From Variovorax sp. HW608 (GTDB lineage: Bacteria; Pseudomonadota; Gammaproteobacteria; Burkholderiales; Burkholderiaceae_C), in the NCBI RefSeq assembly GCF_900090195.1, contig NZ_LT607803.1, forward strand, positions 310,001-374,000: a stretch of DNA of 64,000 nt. Reading direction: 5' to 3'. Of the stretch, positions 35,685 to 45,331 are shown one piece after another. The notes under the pieces were generated by a model. The model saw nothing but the letters and a program-made list of their open reading frames with translations. It did no database searches and was not told the DNA's origin. The translations under genes and the position numbers were made by a program. Each line of letters starts with the position of its first letter. Position 1 is the first letter of the stretch.

Positions 35685-35725
35685 GTCTCAAATGTCTCCG
35701 AGGCCTCGCCCGGGATTCGAGGCCA

Positions 35726-37528
35726 TCACGTTCGCGTTTCCTCTTGCGCGACCCAATCGCTGATGTCCATGGGCGGCGCCGAAGGTTCCGGGCCGTCCGC
35801 GCTTGAGAAAAGGTCGAGTGTCGGGTTCGACTCCGCATCCCGCGGCCTTGAGCTTCTTGCCGCCGTTCTTGCCTTGCGCCTGCGCGGCGGCTCGGTGGCG
35901 TCGGCGCCGGTCGGCGCCGACGGAGTCGAGGACATGTCCGGCTCGGGCTTGGAGTTCGAGAGGCCATCGTCGAGGATCTCGATCGGATTCGCCCGGCGCG
36001 GGTATTCGCGGTAGGCCACATGAATCTTCGCGATCGGGAAGTCCTCCGCGAACATCACGTAGCCGTCCAGGTCCTTGAGATTGGAGATCTCCGAGTCCAT
36101 GACCACGGGTTCCGGCTGGCTGGCCACCAGCTGACGACTGCCGCCACCGCCTTTGCCGACCGTCTGGGTGACGTTGATGCGCTCGACATGCTGCTTGCCC
36201 AGGATCTCGCTCGCCTTGTCGGCATTGAGCGCGTTCGAAGCGCCGAAGATGAGGTAGTTGCGAAAGCACGCGAGTAGCGTCTTCGCCGAGTCCTTGCCGT
36301 AGGTCTCGTCGAGCTGGGCCCAGTCCTGGATGCTGCCCACGATGCGCAAGCCATGCTTGCGGCCCTTGGTCGCGGCCGGCACGAAGGACTCCAGCTTGCC
36401 CAGCGACTCCAGCTCGTCCAGGAAGAGCCACAGCCGCGTATCCGTCATCGGCTCGTTGCTCAGGATCGTTGCGCAGATCGTGTCGATCCAGGTCGCCACG
36501 AGCGGGCGCTGGGCCGCGCGCATGTCCTCGCGCCACGTGATGAACAGGTTGCCGGCCTTCGGGTCGTGCACCCACTTGTGCAGCGAGAACTGTCCCCGGG
36601 TCATGAACCGCAGCGGCCGTACGTACTTGTTCATCATGAACTGGATCGACGCGATCGCCTTCTCAGCGTTCTCGCGGAAGTAGCCCTGTGAGTCCGTGTT
36701 GGCGAGAAAGGCGCGGATGACATCGCCGTCCTCGCGCACCAACAGGTTCACGAGCGTTTCCTGATCCGGATTGCCCGTCTCGTGCAGCTTGCGCATCGTG
36801 TCCGCGAGCACGTCGCGCGTGTAGGCGCACCACTGCTCGTCATTGGGATCGACCTGCGGGGGAATCACGCTCTTGGCCATGCGGCTGAAGTCATGCACAC
36901 CCTGGATCTCGTTGAAGATCGTCCAGCCGGCCGAACGCTTGTCGAACGGGTTGAGGATCGTGTCGCCCGGGAAGCTGAATTTCGAGAAGAAGGTCCCGTT
37001 CGGATCGATCACCGCCATGCGATCGCGGCGCCTCACTGCTGAAAAGATCATGGCCTCCATCGCCACGGATTTGCCAGCTCCTACGGATGCGCAAATGAGC
37101 GTGTTCCGGTTCTCAAGGTGGAGGGGCATCGGCATCCGGCCGACCATGATGGGCGGCAAAGGCTTCGCTTCGCGGTTCGCCTTGCGTCGGCGATTGTTCT
37201 CGAGCCGATTGGCCGCGAGGACCTGACGACGGACGGCATGCCAGTTCGCCATTCGCGAGCCGCGCATCCAGCGACGGTAGGGCGCGCCGCGGAACTTGTC
37301 GTCGCCGTACTCATGAAGCAGGTACGCGACGCCGGCAGCGGCGGCGAGGCCCGCGAGCAGCCCACCCATGATGATGGGATGATGCGGCGTGAGATTGAGC
37401 GCTTCGGTCAGCGCACGAGGGAAGGGAGACAAGGGCACATTGCCCAGGTAGGCACCAGACCACCAGCCCGCCATTGGCAGGGCAACCCCAAACGCCATGG
37501 TGGCGTTCTCGACTTCGTGTCTTTGCAC
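35726..37528 (-). CDS. Type IV coupling protein (TraD/TrwB-like)
   Basis: This VirD4-like ATPase links the relaxosome to a type IV secretion channel. N-terminal membrane segments lie around [19 protein letters not shown]. The P-loop is CASVGAGKSVAMEAM, followed by VIDPNGTFFSKF, and Walker B is RLWLFLDELESLG. The C-terminus is acidic and disordered. The start was set at GTG 37528, preceded by AAGGGAG; an ATG at 37561 is an alternative. It lies 41 bases before the relaxase. No mating-pair formation genes are in the window. Confidence 0.92.
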   Translation of the reverse strand: MQRHEVENATMAFGVALPMAGWWSGAYLGNVPLSPFPRALTEALNLTPHHPIIMGGLLAGLAAAAGVAYLLHEYGDDKFRGAPYRRWMRGSRMANWHAVRRQVLAANRLENNRRRKANREAKPLPPIMVGRMPMPLHLENRNTLICASVGAGKSVAMEAMIFSAVRRRDRMAVIDPNGTFFSKFSFPGDTILNPFDKRSAGWTIFNEIQGVHDFSRMAKSVIPPQVDPNDEQWCAYTRDVLADTMRKLHETGNPDQETLVNLLVREDGDVIRAFLANTDSQGYFRENAEKAIASIQFMMNKYVRPLRFMTRGQFSLHKWVHDPKAGNLFITWREDMRAAQRPLVATWIDTICATILSNEPMTDTRLWLFLDELESLGKLESFVPAATKGRKHGLRIVGSIQDWAQLDETYGKDSAKTLLACFRNYLIFGASNALNADKASEILGKQHVERINVTQTVGKGGGGSRQLVASQPEPVVMDSEISNLKDLDGYVMFAEDFPIAKIHVAYREYPRRANPIEILDDGLSNSKPEPDMSSTPSAPTGADATEPPRRRKARTAARSSRPRDAESNPTLDLFSSADGPEPSAPPMDISDWVAQEETRT

Positions 37529-37604
37529 GTGAAAACTCCCTTGAGAAATCGCAGCGAGCATGAACCCTCGGCCTTCGAGGCGTCAAGCAAGCGCCGCTGT
37601 GGAA

Positions 37605-37631
37605 CAAAAAGGGGGGGACGCCTCCCCCCCT
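37605..37631 (-). terminator. Rho-independent terminator between rep and coupling protein
   Basis: On the minus strand a strong G/C stem (GGGGGGAGGCGTCCCCCC) is followed by TTTTTG. It lies after the rep gene end and upstream of the coupling-protein start, so it separates replication from mobilisation transcripts. Confidence 0.7.
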
Positions 37632-37795
37632 GCGCAGTGATGGACAACCGGACGCTTCGCGGGTTGCCCACCGCCGCGTGACGGCAGCGCGAACGAGAAA
37701 GAAAGCGAGCCGGCCGTGGACAACCGTCTCCGGTTGACCATCGCTGCGCTCACCCCCCCTCTGCGAAGAAAGGAATCTTTCAGGAAGCCTGCCAT

Positions 37796-39058
37796 CTACT
37801 CCCTCTGTCGATGGCGAGGCGCTGCGGATCGCGCTCGCATGGGACGCCCGAAAGACGAAGCTACCTGATGTACAGCAAAGTTGACATGCAGGCGCAGCTG
37901 AGAAGCGACCGCGGCGGTCGATCGCGAGCTGCTTTCAAATCGCAGGGCTTGGCGCGTGGGCGCCGTGATGGCATCCACCAACTGCGCGATGAGCGCCTTT
38001 TCGACGAGCTCGGCATAGCTGGCCACCGTCTGCCTGCAAAGGCCTGCAGCGCTTGCTATGGCCGCCTGTGTGACGGGTCTGGCGAGCTGCAGGAGCTGCC
38101 GGCACGCGGCGACGATCTTCGCGGCCGTCGCGCATCGACGGATCTCGTGGGTGCGCTCGGCCGCCCGCCGTTGGCGCTCGGCGAGCGGCGCGCGCGGATC
38201 GAGTTGCATGACCCCGCGCCGACGGCCGCCGGTGCCGTGGTAGCGGTCCCAGGTCCACCGCGCCACCGACCTGACCGTGGCCCTGACGCTGGACATCAGC
38301 AGATCCTTCGCGAAGCCCTGCGTCGAGTAGCGATTCGCTTGGTGCGCATAGGTCTCGAGCTGCCGCGAGAACGTCTCGAAGCTGCCATGCGTGCGCTCGC
38401 GGCCGACGATCGCGTAGGCGTGATGCCGCAGGTCATCGAAAAGCAGGCAATGACGCGAGTGCCGGAGCTTTTCGATCGGTGCCGGTTTGGGCCACGGCGT
38501 GCGCCCGGCCAGCTCCACGTGATCGGCCAGCTTGGCGAGGCCATACACCGTGGCATGCAGTTCGATGGTCTCCCACCACGGATGACCGGGCGTCTTGGCC
38601 ACCGGTCCGCTTCGAAAGGCCCGGTCCGCCTGCAGGCGCTCGGCGAAGGCATCGTAGATCGCGCGCATGTAGGCGATCGGCGCCGATCGGGCGCGCTCGG
38701 TCGTGCACACCGGCTCGATCGCATAGTAGAGATGGGAATGCCGGCTGTGCCGGTTGAAAACGATCAGGTTCGGCGCCGGCAGTCCGGCGTCCTGCCACCT
38801 GAAGGCCTCAGCGTGATCCAGATCGAAGATCAGCCAGCTGACCATGCCCGGCCGGTTGACCTGCATGTAAGGGTAGCGTACGGCGTATTCGCGCGGCCGC
38901 ACGCGTGTGGCGGTCTTGTCGTCCGAGCACCTTGGGAAGTAGGGCGCTTCCACCAACATCCGATGAAGCGCGGTGCCGGGCCGAGGATTGCGTCCGTCAA
39001 CGCTCCAGCGCTGCTGGTGTGCCGGGTCTGTGGCGTTTTGTTGAGCGGTATAGGCCAT
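37796..39058 (-). CDS. Plasmid replication initiator, ColE2-type replicase
   Basis: The protein of about 420 residues matches the plasmid Replicase family of ColE2-type initiators, which act as both initiator and primase. Signatures are RYPYMQVNRPGMVSWLIFDL, LPAPNLIVFNRHSRHSHLYY and APIAYMRAIYDAF. The C-terminal third holds the PriCT-like part and a helix-turn-helix region (ASAAGLCRQTVASYAELVEK). The start was set at ATG 39058 (MAYTAQQ), where homology begins; the frame stays open to 39115. An antisense RNA candidate covers the leader. A second initiator gene of a different class lies at 47894. Confidence 0.83.
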   Translation of the reverse strand: MAYTAQQNATDPAHQQRWSVDGRNPRPGTALHRMLVEAPYFPRCSDDKTATRVRPREYAVRYPYMQVNRPGMVSWLIFDLDHAEAFRWQDAGLPAPNLIVFNRHSRHSHLYYAIEPVCTTERARSAPIAYMRAIYDAFAERLQADRAFRSGPVAKTPGHPWWETIELHATVYGLAKLADHVELAGRTPWPKPAPIEKLRHSRHCLLFDDLRHHAYAIVGRERTHGSFETFSRQLETYAHQANRYSTQGFAKDLLMSSVRATVRSVARWTWDRYHGTGGRRRGVMQLDPRAPLAERQRRAAERTHEIRRCATAAKIVAACRQLLQLARPVTQAAIASAAGLCRQTVASYAELVEKALIAQLVDAITAPTRQALRFESSSRSTAAVASQLRLHVNFAVHQVASSFGRPMRARSAAPRHRQRE

Positions 39059-39092
39059 GTTCTCGAAGGTGTGGCGCGATCTGTTCGCGCAC

Positions 39093-39122
39093 TTGCACTT
39101 CGAGGACCAGAACACCTATACT
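39093..39122 (+). promoter_or_regulatory. Sigma-70-type promoter of a rep antisense RNA
   Basis: TTGCAC at 39093-39098 and TATACT at 39117-39122 are separated by 18 bases. It reads away from the rep gene, toward its leader. Transcription would start at about 39129. Confidence 0.65.
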
Positions 39123-39128
39123 CACGGC

Positions 39129-39250
39129 GCTTCCTAGCCGGTTTAAGTGCTCCGAGGTTCCTCGAAGATTCGAAGAGATAGCCAAGAAACCGAGAGGTCC
39201 GCCTAGTTCGCGGATCTCGCAATCAGCCCGCTCTGCAAAGCGGGCTTTTT
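39129..39250 (+). ncRNA. Candidate antisense RNA controlling rep (RNAI-like)
   Basis: A promoter at 39093-39122 and a terminator ending near 39250 define a transcript of about 120 bases, antisense to the leader of the rep gene. ColE2-type replicons limit copy number with such an RNA that blocks Rep translation. The leader holds short inverted sequences (GAGGTTCCTC and TCGAAGATTCGA) that could form loops for pairing. No homology to a known RNA was tested, so the function is inferred from position. Confidence 0.55.
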
Positions 39251-39251
39251 G
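39225..39251 (+). terminator. Rho-independent terminator of the antisense RNA
   Basis: AGCCCGCT and AGCGGGCT form an eight-base stem with a six-base loop, followed by TTTTTG. The U-tract lies only on the plus strand, so it stops transcription coming from the rep leader side. Confidence 0.8.
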
Positions 39252-39277
39252 TTTTGTGGTCCTTGGCACGATGAAAG

Positions 39278-39517
39278 TCATTGCGCGTGGCGCGTCAGAT
39301 CCGACCGGCGCGCAGGGGCATCCATCTCCAGGCTCGACTGGAGCACCGCGATACACCGCCGACCGAGAAGGTCGGCCAGGCGATCGGCGTCGTGCGCGGC
39401 GTCCACTGGATCGCGATCCAGCGCCATTGACAGGCCGCGCTTGATCCAGTCGCTGCTCGATGGCGAGCTCAGGGTTTCATTGATCGCCGCCTGGACCTCG
39501 TTGATTGATTCGCTCAT
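39278..39517 (-). CDS. Small hypothetical protein, 79 aa
   Basis: The product starts MSESINEVQAAINETLSS and is largely helical and acidic at first, then basic. I know no family. It is the last gene of a run of closely packed minus-strand genes starting at 40734 and begins 14 bases after the stop of the previous one. Its position upstream of rep could mean a plasmid maintenance role, but nothing in the sequence shows it. Confidence 0.5.
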   Translation of the reverse strand: MSESINEVQAAINETLSSPSSSDWIKRGLSMALDRDPVDAAHDADRLADLLGRRCIAVLQSSLEMDAPARRSDLTRHAQ

Positions 39518-39531
39518 CTCTGACTCGCTGT

Positions 39532-39741
39532 TCAGATGCCGCCGCGCAGGAGCGCGGCACGCTTGTCGGCTGCACGCTGCGCCTCGGCTCGGCCCTCGAT
39601 GGGAGGGCTGAACTTCCTGGTGCTGTGGGCCTTGCCGGCAATGGCGTTGTTGGACGCGGCCTTGCGCATTTCAGCGCCTACGATGCTGGGCTGGCCTCGC
39701 CAAAAAAAGGCACTCGTGGGAGCTGCCGGAATCTGGTTCAT
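39532..39741 (-). CDS. Small hypothetical protein, 69 aa
   Basis: The ATG at 39741 overlaps the stop of the preceding gene as ATGA, so it is translationally coupled. The product (MNQIPAAPTSAFFWRGQP to the end) has a Lys- and Arg-rich C-terminus and no membrane segment. I do not recognise it. The coupling supports a real gene. Confidence 0.48.
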   Translation of the reverse strand: MNQIPAAPTSAFFWRGQPSIVGAEMRKAASNNAIAGKAHSTRKFSPPIEGRAEAQRAADKRAALLRGGI

Positions 39742-40132
39742 TTCTGTGCCGAATTGGTTTGGTTTCCGGTGCGTGGAGCCGATGACCACGTGTTGGTAGC
39801 CCAATGAGTGCCACTGCGGCACATGGACCCGCCGGCTTCGATCTCAGAGGCAAGGACATCGACAACGACATAACCGGCGAACTCGCTTTTCACGCGGGTG
39901 CGCAGGATGGCTGTTGCGTCGTCTTCGTCCTTTGCGAGCGTGTAGGCATGGATCAACTTGATGACCGAATCGGCGTTCTGGCGCTTGAGCACCGCCGAGA
40001 CCATGAATTGCGAGCGGCGCCAGCCTTGGCGGGCAGGAGCGGCTGGGCAGCCCACGCCGAGCCGAACACCCCGGCCGCGCAGACCCAGGCGAGCAAGGGC
40101 CGCAGACGCTGGCGGATGAAGATCGAACTCAT
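39738..40132 (-). pseudogene. Secreted plasmid protein with a probable frameshift
   Basis: The ATG at 40132 opens a frame with a signal peptide (LLAWVCAAGVFGSAWAAQ) and QPLLPAKAGA, which then runs into low-quality sequence. A second frame takes over at RSQFMVSAVLKRQNADSVIK and continues to the stop at 39738. Joining them needs one frameshift around 40010. The start lies eight bases after the PLD nuclease stop and the end overlaps the next gene. A sequencing error is an alternative explanation. Confidence 0.42.
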
Positions 40133-40140
40133 GCGCCTCC

Positions 40141-40734
40141 TCAGTACGTCGAGCGGTACGGCTGGCCTTGCGACCAACGGCTTTGCCAGTGCGCGATGTA
40201 CTTTCCAGCGAGCGCCGGGTCGTTCCAGACCACGAGCACGTTCTCGCTGTTGCGTTTGGCGGCGGCCGCCGTGTAGTTGAAGCTGCCTGTTTCGACGTGG
40301 AGCCCGTCGACCACGATGAACTTGTCGTGATGGATCGGGTAGGCGCTTACCGTGCGCGCGGGGATGCCCGCATTCGCCAGAAGGTTGAGCGCCTCGCGCG
40401 CTGCGTTCGAACGGGCTTCGACCAGGTTGTTCTTGTAGTCGACCACGACGGCCACATCGACGCCGCGCCGCCGGGCGGCCAGCAGAGCGCTCACCACAGG
40501 CGGGGAAGTGAAGCTGTAGGCTGCCAGGCGGATGGACGATCTCGCCATGGCGATCGCTTTGAGCACCAGGGCCTCGGCGCCTGCGTCCGGCGAGAAAGCG
40601 ACCTCGATCGATGGAGCCGCAACGGGCGCGTCGAGCGGCGCGCTGGCCGGCACGCGGGCGGCCGCCGGGATGGTGAGTGCGGCCAGCGTGGCTGCGGTGA
40701 GGATTCGTCCAAGGGATGCAATGAAGGTATTCAA
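40141..40734 (-). CDS. Secreted phospholipase D-family nuclease
   Basis: This small PLD-superfamily protein resembles plasmid-encoded Nuc endonucleases, which cut DNA without metal ions. A signal peptide covers residues 1-27 (LTAATLAALTIPAAARV). A single HKD motif, HHDKFIVVDG, is followed by ETGSFNYTAAA; Nuc proteins dimerise to make one site. The start is TTG 40734, preceded by GGAGAG at good spacing. It heads a compact minus-strand gene run. Such nucleases are frequent next to conjugation genes. Confidence 0.9.
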   Translation of the reverse strand: MNTFIASLGRILTAATLAALTIPAAARVPASAPLDAPVAAPSIEVAFSPDAGAEALVLKAIAMARSSIRLAAYSFTSPPVVSALLAARRRGVDVAVVVDYKNNLVEARSNAAREALNLLANAGIPARTVSAYPIHHDKFIVVDGLHVETGSFNYTAAAAKRNSENVLVVWNDPALAGKYIAHWQSRWSQGQPYRSTY

Positions 40735-40772
40735 GCTGTTCTCTCCAAAGAGGGTTGGGTATCTGCCGGCGC

Positions 40773-40976
40773 TCAGTTCACGAACTGAACGAAGGAGGGG
40801 GTGTCCCGTCGCACCTCAGTCGGGGCGGCGGTCTTGCTCGGCGTGGCAGAGGGTGCCGGCGTCGAGAGCTGGACCTTGACCGGCAACTCCGTCGTCGTCG
40901 GCGGCGGCACGCTGTCGCCGGCGTTGGTCATCGCCGAATCGGCATAGGTGACCCACGGGGACGAAGGTGCGGTCAC
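40773..40976 (-). CDS. Small hypothetical, possibly a 3' remnant
   Basis: The 67-residue frame ends DTPSFVQFVN 39 bases before the nuclease start, and is rich in Thr, Pro and Ser. It could be the end of a periplasmic protein whose 5' part has been lost. No start signal is evident. Confidence 0.3.
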   Translation of the reverse strand: MTAPSSPWVTYADSAMTNAGDSVPPPTTTELPVKVQLSTPAPSATPSKTAAPTEVRRDTPSFVQFVN

Positions 40977-41045
40977 CGAAGCAAATCAGAAGGCTCTTGC
41001 ATCGCGAGGGCAAACCAATAGAACCCAGATCGCATTGAAGCGGCT

Positions 41046-41432
41046 GTGGAAAGGGCAAACAAGTTGTCGGTAGATAGAACATCATCAAAACAGGATCTCG
41101 TCACAGCCGTGTTGGCATTGGAACCCCAGACCAAGGCCGCGCGACTGCGCGATGTCCTACCCGTTATCGAGCAGAAGCTCGCCGAGGGCGTGCGCATTGC
41201 CGATATTGCGCGTACTCTGAACGACGGCGGCCTAGAGCTGACAGGAGGAACGCTCAAGAGCTATCTCAGCAGGTACCGGAAGCGGAGCAAAGTCAAAGCG
41301 CCGCTGTCTCATAGCGATCCAGTCGGGTCCGCAAGTCGAGGGGAGCCGACCGGTCCTGACCCCGCGACCCCGTTCGATCCCACTGCGGAATGTCGACGCG
41401 AGGTCGGCAATCGAGGGACAGATCCAGCATGA
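41046..41432 (+). CDS. Putative DNA-binding protein of a two-gene plasmid operon
   Basis: This 128-residue protein has a helical, HTH-like core: VIEQKLAEGVRIADIARTLN and LTGGTLKSYLSRYRKRSK. The pattern resembles small plasmid regulators that bind near oriT or partition sites, but I cannot name a family. Start choice is between GTG 41046 and TTG 41064; the second has AAGGG at better spacing. The C-terminal part is low in complexity. The stop overlaps the next gene as ATGA. Confidence 0.6.
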   Translation: MERANKLSVDRTSSKQDLVTAVLALEPQTKAARLRDVLPVIEQKLAEGVRIADIARTLNDGGLELTGGTLKSYLSRYRKRSKVKAPLSHSDPVGSASRGEPTGPDPATPFDPTAECRREVGNRGTDPA

Positions 41433-41629
41433 TCTGGCGCCGACTGCCCAAAGGCATCGGCGTGGCCGCGAAGGATGGCGGAAACGGTGCGCTCGGAGCC
41501 AGTCGATTGATCTTCGAGTCGATGCTCGACAAGCGGGAAATCCAGCGCAGGGTCACGGCCCAGACTGCGGCTGCGCTCGTGGAAGCCAGGATCGATTCGC
41601 GCGCCCGGCGACTCAACACCCTGAACTGA
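41429..41629 (+). CDS. Small protein coupled to the HTH gene
   Basis: The 66-residue product starts MIWRRLPKGIGVAAKDGG and has one long helix, RLIFESMLDKREIQRRVTAQ. It overlaps the previous gene by ATGA. I know no family. Coupling and helix content support a real gene, perhaps a partner protein of the regulator. Confidence 0.5.
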   Translation: MIWRRLPKGIGVAAKDGGNGALGASRLIFESMLDKREIQRRVTAQTAAALVEARIDSRARRLNTLN

Positions 41630-41869
41630 CGTTGGAGCGCAAGTGGAGGACGCTTGCTGATGTTCCTCGCCGTCTTCGCAATAGTTGGCCGATTAGTCGG
41701 CGGCCATTGCCGTCAAAAGGTGTTCACCCCTTGACGCTGGCAGAAGATCAATACTGTTGTTGTGGCACCTGCTCCTCATCGCGTCACAGCACACTGTTCA
41801 GCCTGCCTCTGGCGGGCTGCTTCTTGGGCTCGCGCAAACGCCCTGCCCTAGCGCCGAAGGCCGGTGCGC

Positions 41870-42337
41870 TCACTCCCTCGTCAGCTCCCCCCGCACCCGC
41901 GCGATCATGCTGGCCAAGGTGCCCACATCGCACTCCGCCTCGCCACGTTTCATCTTCTGCGCAAGACCCTCGATCGACTCCAGCATCCTCACGGCCGACG
42001 CGATCGCATCCACATGCGAGCGTCTGAGCATCCGCATTTCTTCCACGCGCATCTCGCGCTCCATGCGTTCAACGCCATCCTTGTCCGTCCACCTGGACGA
42101 CCGCGACTTCCCTTCGACAAAGACCTCATCGCCCTTCTGCAGGTGATCGCGCGCCACCTCCGCCAGCCGGTCGAAGCACACGCACGTGTGCCACTCGGTG
42201 TGCGAGCGCATCTCGCCCGATTCGCGGTCGCGCCAATACTCGTTTGTCGCGATGCTCAAGGTGACGACGAGACCGCGAGCGGTCTCCCTGACGTCGGGAG
42301 CGCGGCCGAGGCGGCCAATCAGTTGTTGTCGATTCAT
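41870..42337 (-). CDS. ssb: Single-stranded DNA-binding protein
   Basis: The first 105 residues form the OB-fold of SSB: MNRQQLIGRLGRAPDVRET, LSIATNEYWRD, TEWHTCVCFDRLAEVARDHL and GDEVFVEGKS. The C-terminal tail lacks the acidic DDDIPF tip of chromosomal SSBs and is a charged helical segment ending RVRGELTRE, so interaction with host partners may differ. Plasmids often carry such an SSB. It lies downstream of the DUF932 fragment. Confidence 0.92.
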   Translation of the reverse strand: MNRQQLIGRLGRAPDVRETARGLVVTLSIATNEYWRDRESGEMRSHTEWHTCVCFDRLAEVARDHLQKGDEVFVEGKSRSSRWTDKDGVERMEREMRVEEMRMLRRSHVDAIASAVRMLESIEGLAQKMKRGEAECDVGTLASMIARVRGELTRE

Positions 42338-42473
42338 ATGCGTTTTGTCCTTCTTTCGCGGGCGCTTGCCCTATACGATCCTGAGCAGCCACTGCGTTTG
42401 GCTCTCCTCATCGGATGCCGTGGTCAGAAGCCCGGGCGGGCCACCCACAGCGCCCGGGCTTCGCTTTGGAGGA

Positions 42474-42905
42474 TCAGCCCTTCAGTCGCTTCATCTCCTC
42501 GGCCAGCATCCAGAGGGCCCGGTTGACCTTGATGTTCTGATCGATGCCCCGAACCTCGCGCGTGCGCTGCCGGCGCCCGTTGCTGGTTCTTGCCGCCAAG
42601 CCCCCACGGACCAGGTTTTCCTGCACGCGATTGAAAGTGCTCCAGAGATCCGGCTTGCAGTCGGAGATCCTCCGTGGCGCAAGAACCTGCGCTTCCGTGA
42701 TCGGTGCCGGCGCCGTGGGATCGGATTCGTACTTCAATGCCAGTGCTGACCGCGCGAAGATTTCGGCCTCGACCGGTTCCAGCGTGACCGCGCGCAACCC
42801 TTCGCGCTTCTCGCGCACTTCGTCGAATCCATCCAGGACCCGGAAAGCACCTTCGATGACGTTGTCCACGATCTCGCCCGAATGACGAATCCGGACATCT
42901 TCGAT
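42474..42905 (-). pseudogene. DUF932 gene, 3' half cut by an IS21 element
   Basis: The remaining 140 residues match the C-terminal half of DUF932 plasmid and phage proteins: VRIRHSGEIVDNVIEGAF, DLWSTFNRVQENLVRGG and VNRALWMLAEEMKRL. Homology stops at about VRIRH, a few codons from the IS21 left end at 42906. The residues from the ATG at 42956 lie in the element. No 5' half is found on the other side of the element, so the locus was also rearranged. Confidence 0.78.
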
Positions 42906-43023
42906 TGTTGGCGCCGGCCGAAATTTGACCCACTTGTGAGGGTTGTGCCGGTTCAAATTTGACCCGGGTGTTCAGCCTACCCTGCTGCTTTTTTAAGCGG
43001 TGGGGGTATGAGGATTGATCACC

Positions 43024-44538
43024 ATGGCCATGATTGGCAAGGTCCTGCGGATGCACCACCGCGAGAACAAATCGGTGCGGGAGATTGCGAGGGCGACGAG
43101 CCTGTCGCGCAACACGGTGAGGAAGTACCTGCGAGCGCCGGTGGCGCAGGTGCCGAAGTACGAGCGCCGCGTGACGCCGACGAAGCTGACGCCCTTCGTC
43201 GAGACGGTGAAGATGGCGTTGCTGGCCGATGCGCGCCGTCCCAAGAAGGAACGGCGAACTGCGCGGGCGCTGCTGCAGCAGATTGCCGAAGCCGGCTACG
43301 AAGGCGGCTACACCCAATTGACCGACTTCATTCGTGCCTGGCGCGCTAGCCAAGGCGGCGTTGCGGTGGGCAAGGCGTTCGTGCCGCTGGCCTTCGAGCT
43401 GGGCGAGGCGTTCCAGTTCGATTGGAGCGAGGAGGCGCTGGTGATCGGGGGGATCTACCGCAAGCTGCAGGTCGCCCACATGAAGCTGTGCGCGAGCCGA
43501 GCGTTCTTCCTGGTGGCGTATCCGAGCCAGGGGCACGAGATGTTGTTCGATGCGCATACCCGGTCCTTCGCGGCGCTGGGCGGGGTGGCGCGCCGGGGGA
43601 TCTACGACAACATGCGCACGGCCGTGGACAAGGTCCACAAGGGCAAGGGCCGCACCGTCAACGCGCGTTTCTCGGTGATGTGCGCGCACTACCTGTACGA
43701 CCCGGACTTCTGCAACGTGGCCTCGGGCTGGGAGAAGGGTGTGGTGGAGAAGAACGTTCAGGACAGCCGCCGGCGCATCTGGATCGAGGCTCGCGAGCGG
43801 CGCTTCGCGAGTCTGGACGAACTCAACGCCTGGCTAGGCGAGCGCTGCCGGGCGCTGTGGGAAGAGATCCGGCATCCCGAGCACAAGCAGTTCAGCGTGG
43901 CCGAGATGCTCGAGCACGAACGGGTGCAGTTGATGCCGATGCCCGCCGCCTTCGACGGCTACGTCGAGGAGGTGGCCCGGGTCAGCAGCACCTGCCTGGT
44001 GTCGGTGGCGCGCAACCGCTACTCGGTGCCGTGCGAGTTGGCCGGACAGATGGTCAGCACGCACCTGTATCCGACGCGCGTGACGGTGGTGGCTGGCGAC
44101 GTCGTCGTGGCCGAGCACGAGCGGCTGACGGACAAGGGCAAGACGCGCTACGACTGGCAGCACTACATCCCGCTGGTTCAGAGGAAGCCAGGGGCGCTGC
44201 GCAACGGTGCGCCGTTCACGGACCTGCCGGAATCCTTGCAGCGGCTGCGCCGCGCGCTGTTGCGCGAGAGCGGCGGCGACCGCCTGATGGCCCGGGTACT
44301 GGCGCTGGTGCCGACGGCCGGGCTGGAGGCGGTGCTGGTGGCCGTGGAGTTGGCACTGGACGGTGCGCCTCCGTCCGGGCGCGTGAGCGTGGAGCACGTC
44401 ATCAACGTGCTCGCGCGTTTGAACGCGGCGCCGCGGCCGGCCAACGTGCACACGTCGTTGCAGGTGCTGACGCCGCCGATCGCCGACACGGCCCGCTACG
44501 ACCGGCTGCGCGACATCCAGGAGGCCGACCATGCGTGA
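43024..44538 (+). CDS. istA: IS21 transposase IstA
   Basis: IstA is the DDE transposase of IS21. The N-terminal helix-turn-helix is [18 protein letters not shown]. The catalytic core has [14 protein letters not shown] with the first Asp, then [19 protein letters not shown] with the second, and the glutamate in [13 protein letters not shown]. The C-terminal part follows the family. The start is ATG 43024, with TGAGGA upstream; the frame also allows TTG 43015. It overlaps istB by eight bases. Confidence 0.93.
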   Translation: MAMIGKVLRMHHRENKSVREIARATSLSRNTVRKYLRAPVAQVPKYERRVTPTKLTPFVETVKMALLADARRPKKERRTARALLQQIAEAGYEGGYTQLTDFIRAWRASQGGVAVGKAFVPLAFELGEAFQFDWSEEALVIGGIYRKLQVAHMKLCASRAFFLVAYPSQGHEMLFDAHTRSFAALGGVARRGIYDNMRTAVDKVHKGKGRTVNARFSVMCAHYLYDPDFCNVASGWEKGVVEKNVQDSRRRIWIEARERRFASLDELNAWLGERCRALWEEIRHPEHKQFSVAEMLEHERVQLMPMPAAFDGYVEEVARVSSTCLVSVARNRYSVPCELAGQMVSTHLYPTRVTVVAGDVVVAEHERLTDKGKTRYDWQHYIPLVQRKPGALRNGAPFTDLPESLQRLRRALLRESGGDRLMARVLALVPTAGLEAVLVAVELALDGAPPSGRVSVEHVINVLARLNAAPRPANVHTSLQVLTPPIADTARYDRLRDIQEADHA

Positions 44539-45331
44539 CGTCATTGCCGAGCTCAAGGCGCTTCGTCTGCACGGCATGGCCGGGACCTGGGCCGATCTGA
44601 TTGAGCAGAACAACGCCGAGGTGGAGCGATCGCGCTGGCTCGTTGAGCAGATGCTGCGTGCCGAGACGATCGAGCGCGCCACGCGCTCGGTGAGTCACCA
44701 GCTGAACGCGGCAAAGTTCCCGGTGCATCGTGATCTCGCGGGGTTCGACTTCGAGGTCTCGCCGGTGGACCGCAAGCTGGTGCTTCAACTGGCGGAAATG
44801 ACCTTTACCGATGAGGCGCACAACGTGGTGTTGGTGGGTGGGCCCGGCACGGGGAAAAGCCACTTGGCAACCGCCATCGGCGTGGCGGGCATCACGCAGC
44901 ATGGCAAGCGCGTGCGCTTCTACTCGACGGTCGACCTGGTCAACGCCCTGGAGCAGGAGAAGGCCCAGGGCAAGGCCGGGCGCATTGCCGCGAGCATGCT
45001 GCGCCTGGACGCGGTCGTGTTGGACGAGATGGGGTACCTGCCCTTCAGCCAGGCCGGCGGGGCGCTGCTGTTCCACCTGCTGTCCAAGCTCTACGAGCAC
45101 ACCAGCGTGGTGGTGACGACCAACCTGGACTTCGCCGAGTGGTCCAGCGTGTTCGTGGATCCGAAGATGACCACTGCATTGCTGGACCGGCTGACACACC
45201 ACTGCCACATCGTGGAGACGGGAAACGAGAGCTACCGCATCACGCACGCCACAGCCAACACGAAGAGGCGCATCCGGGCTCGCGAGCAGGAGCGCAAGGA
45301 GGCCAAAGTGCCACCCAACGACCTCGCCTGA
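44531..45331 (+). CDS. istB: IS21 helper ATPase IstB
   Basis: IstB is a DnaC-like AAA+ ATPase that selects the target and activates IstA. The Walker A is [13 protein letters not shown], Walker B is [13 protein letters not shown], and the sensor region is [13 protein letters not shown]. The length of 266 residues is typical. The istB start lies inside the last codons of istA, the usual IS21 overlap. Confidence 0.95.
   Translation: MRDVIAELKALRLHGMAGTWADLIEQNNAEVERSRWLVEQMLRAETIERATRSVSHQLNAAKFPVHRDLAGFDFEVSPVDRKLVLQLAEMTFTDEAHNVVLVGGPGTGKSHLATAIGVAGITQHGKRVRFYSTVDLVNALEQEKAQGKAGRIAASMLRLDAVVLDEMGYLPFSQAGGALLFHLLSKLYEHTSVVVTTNLDFAEWSSVFVDPKMTTALLDRLTHHCHIVETGNESYRITHATANTKRRIRAREQERKEAKVPPNDLA

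Noticed and set aside
34515..36014. A 499-residue plus-strand open frame
   Set aside because: It is the shadow of the relaxase and coupling-protein genes in GC-rich DNA; no start signal or family match.
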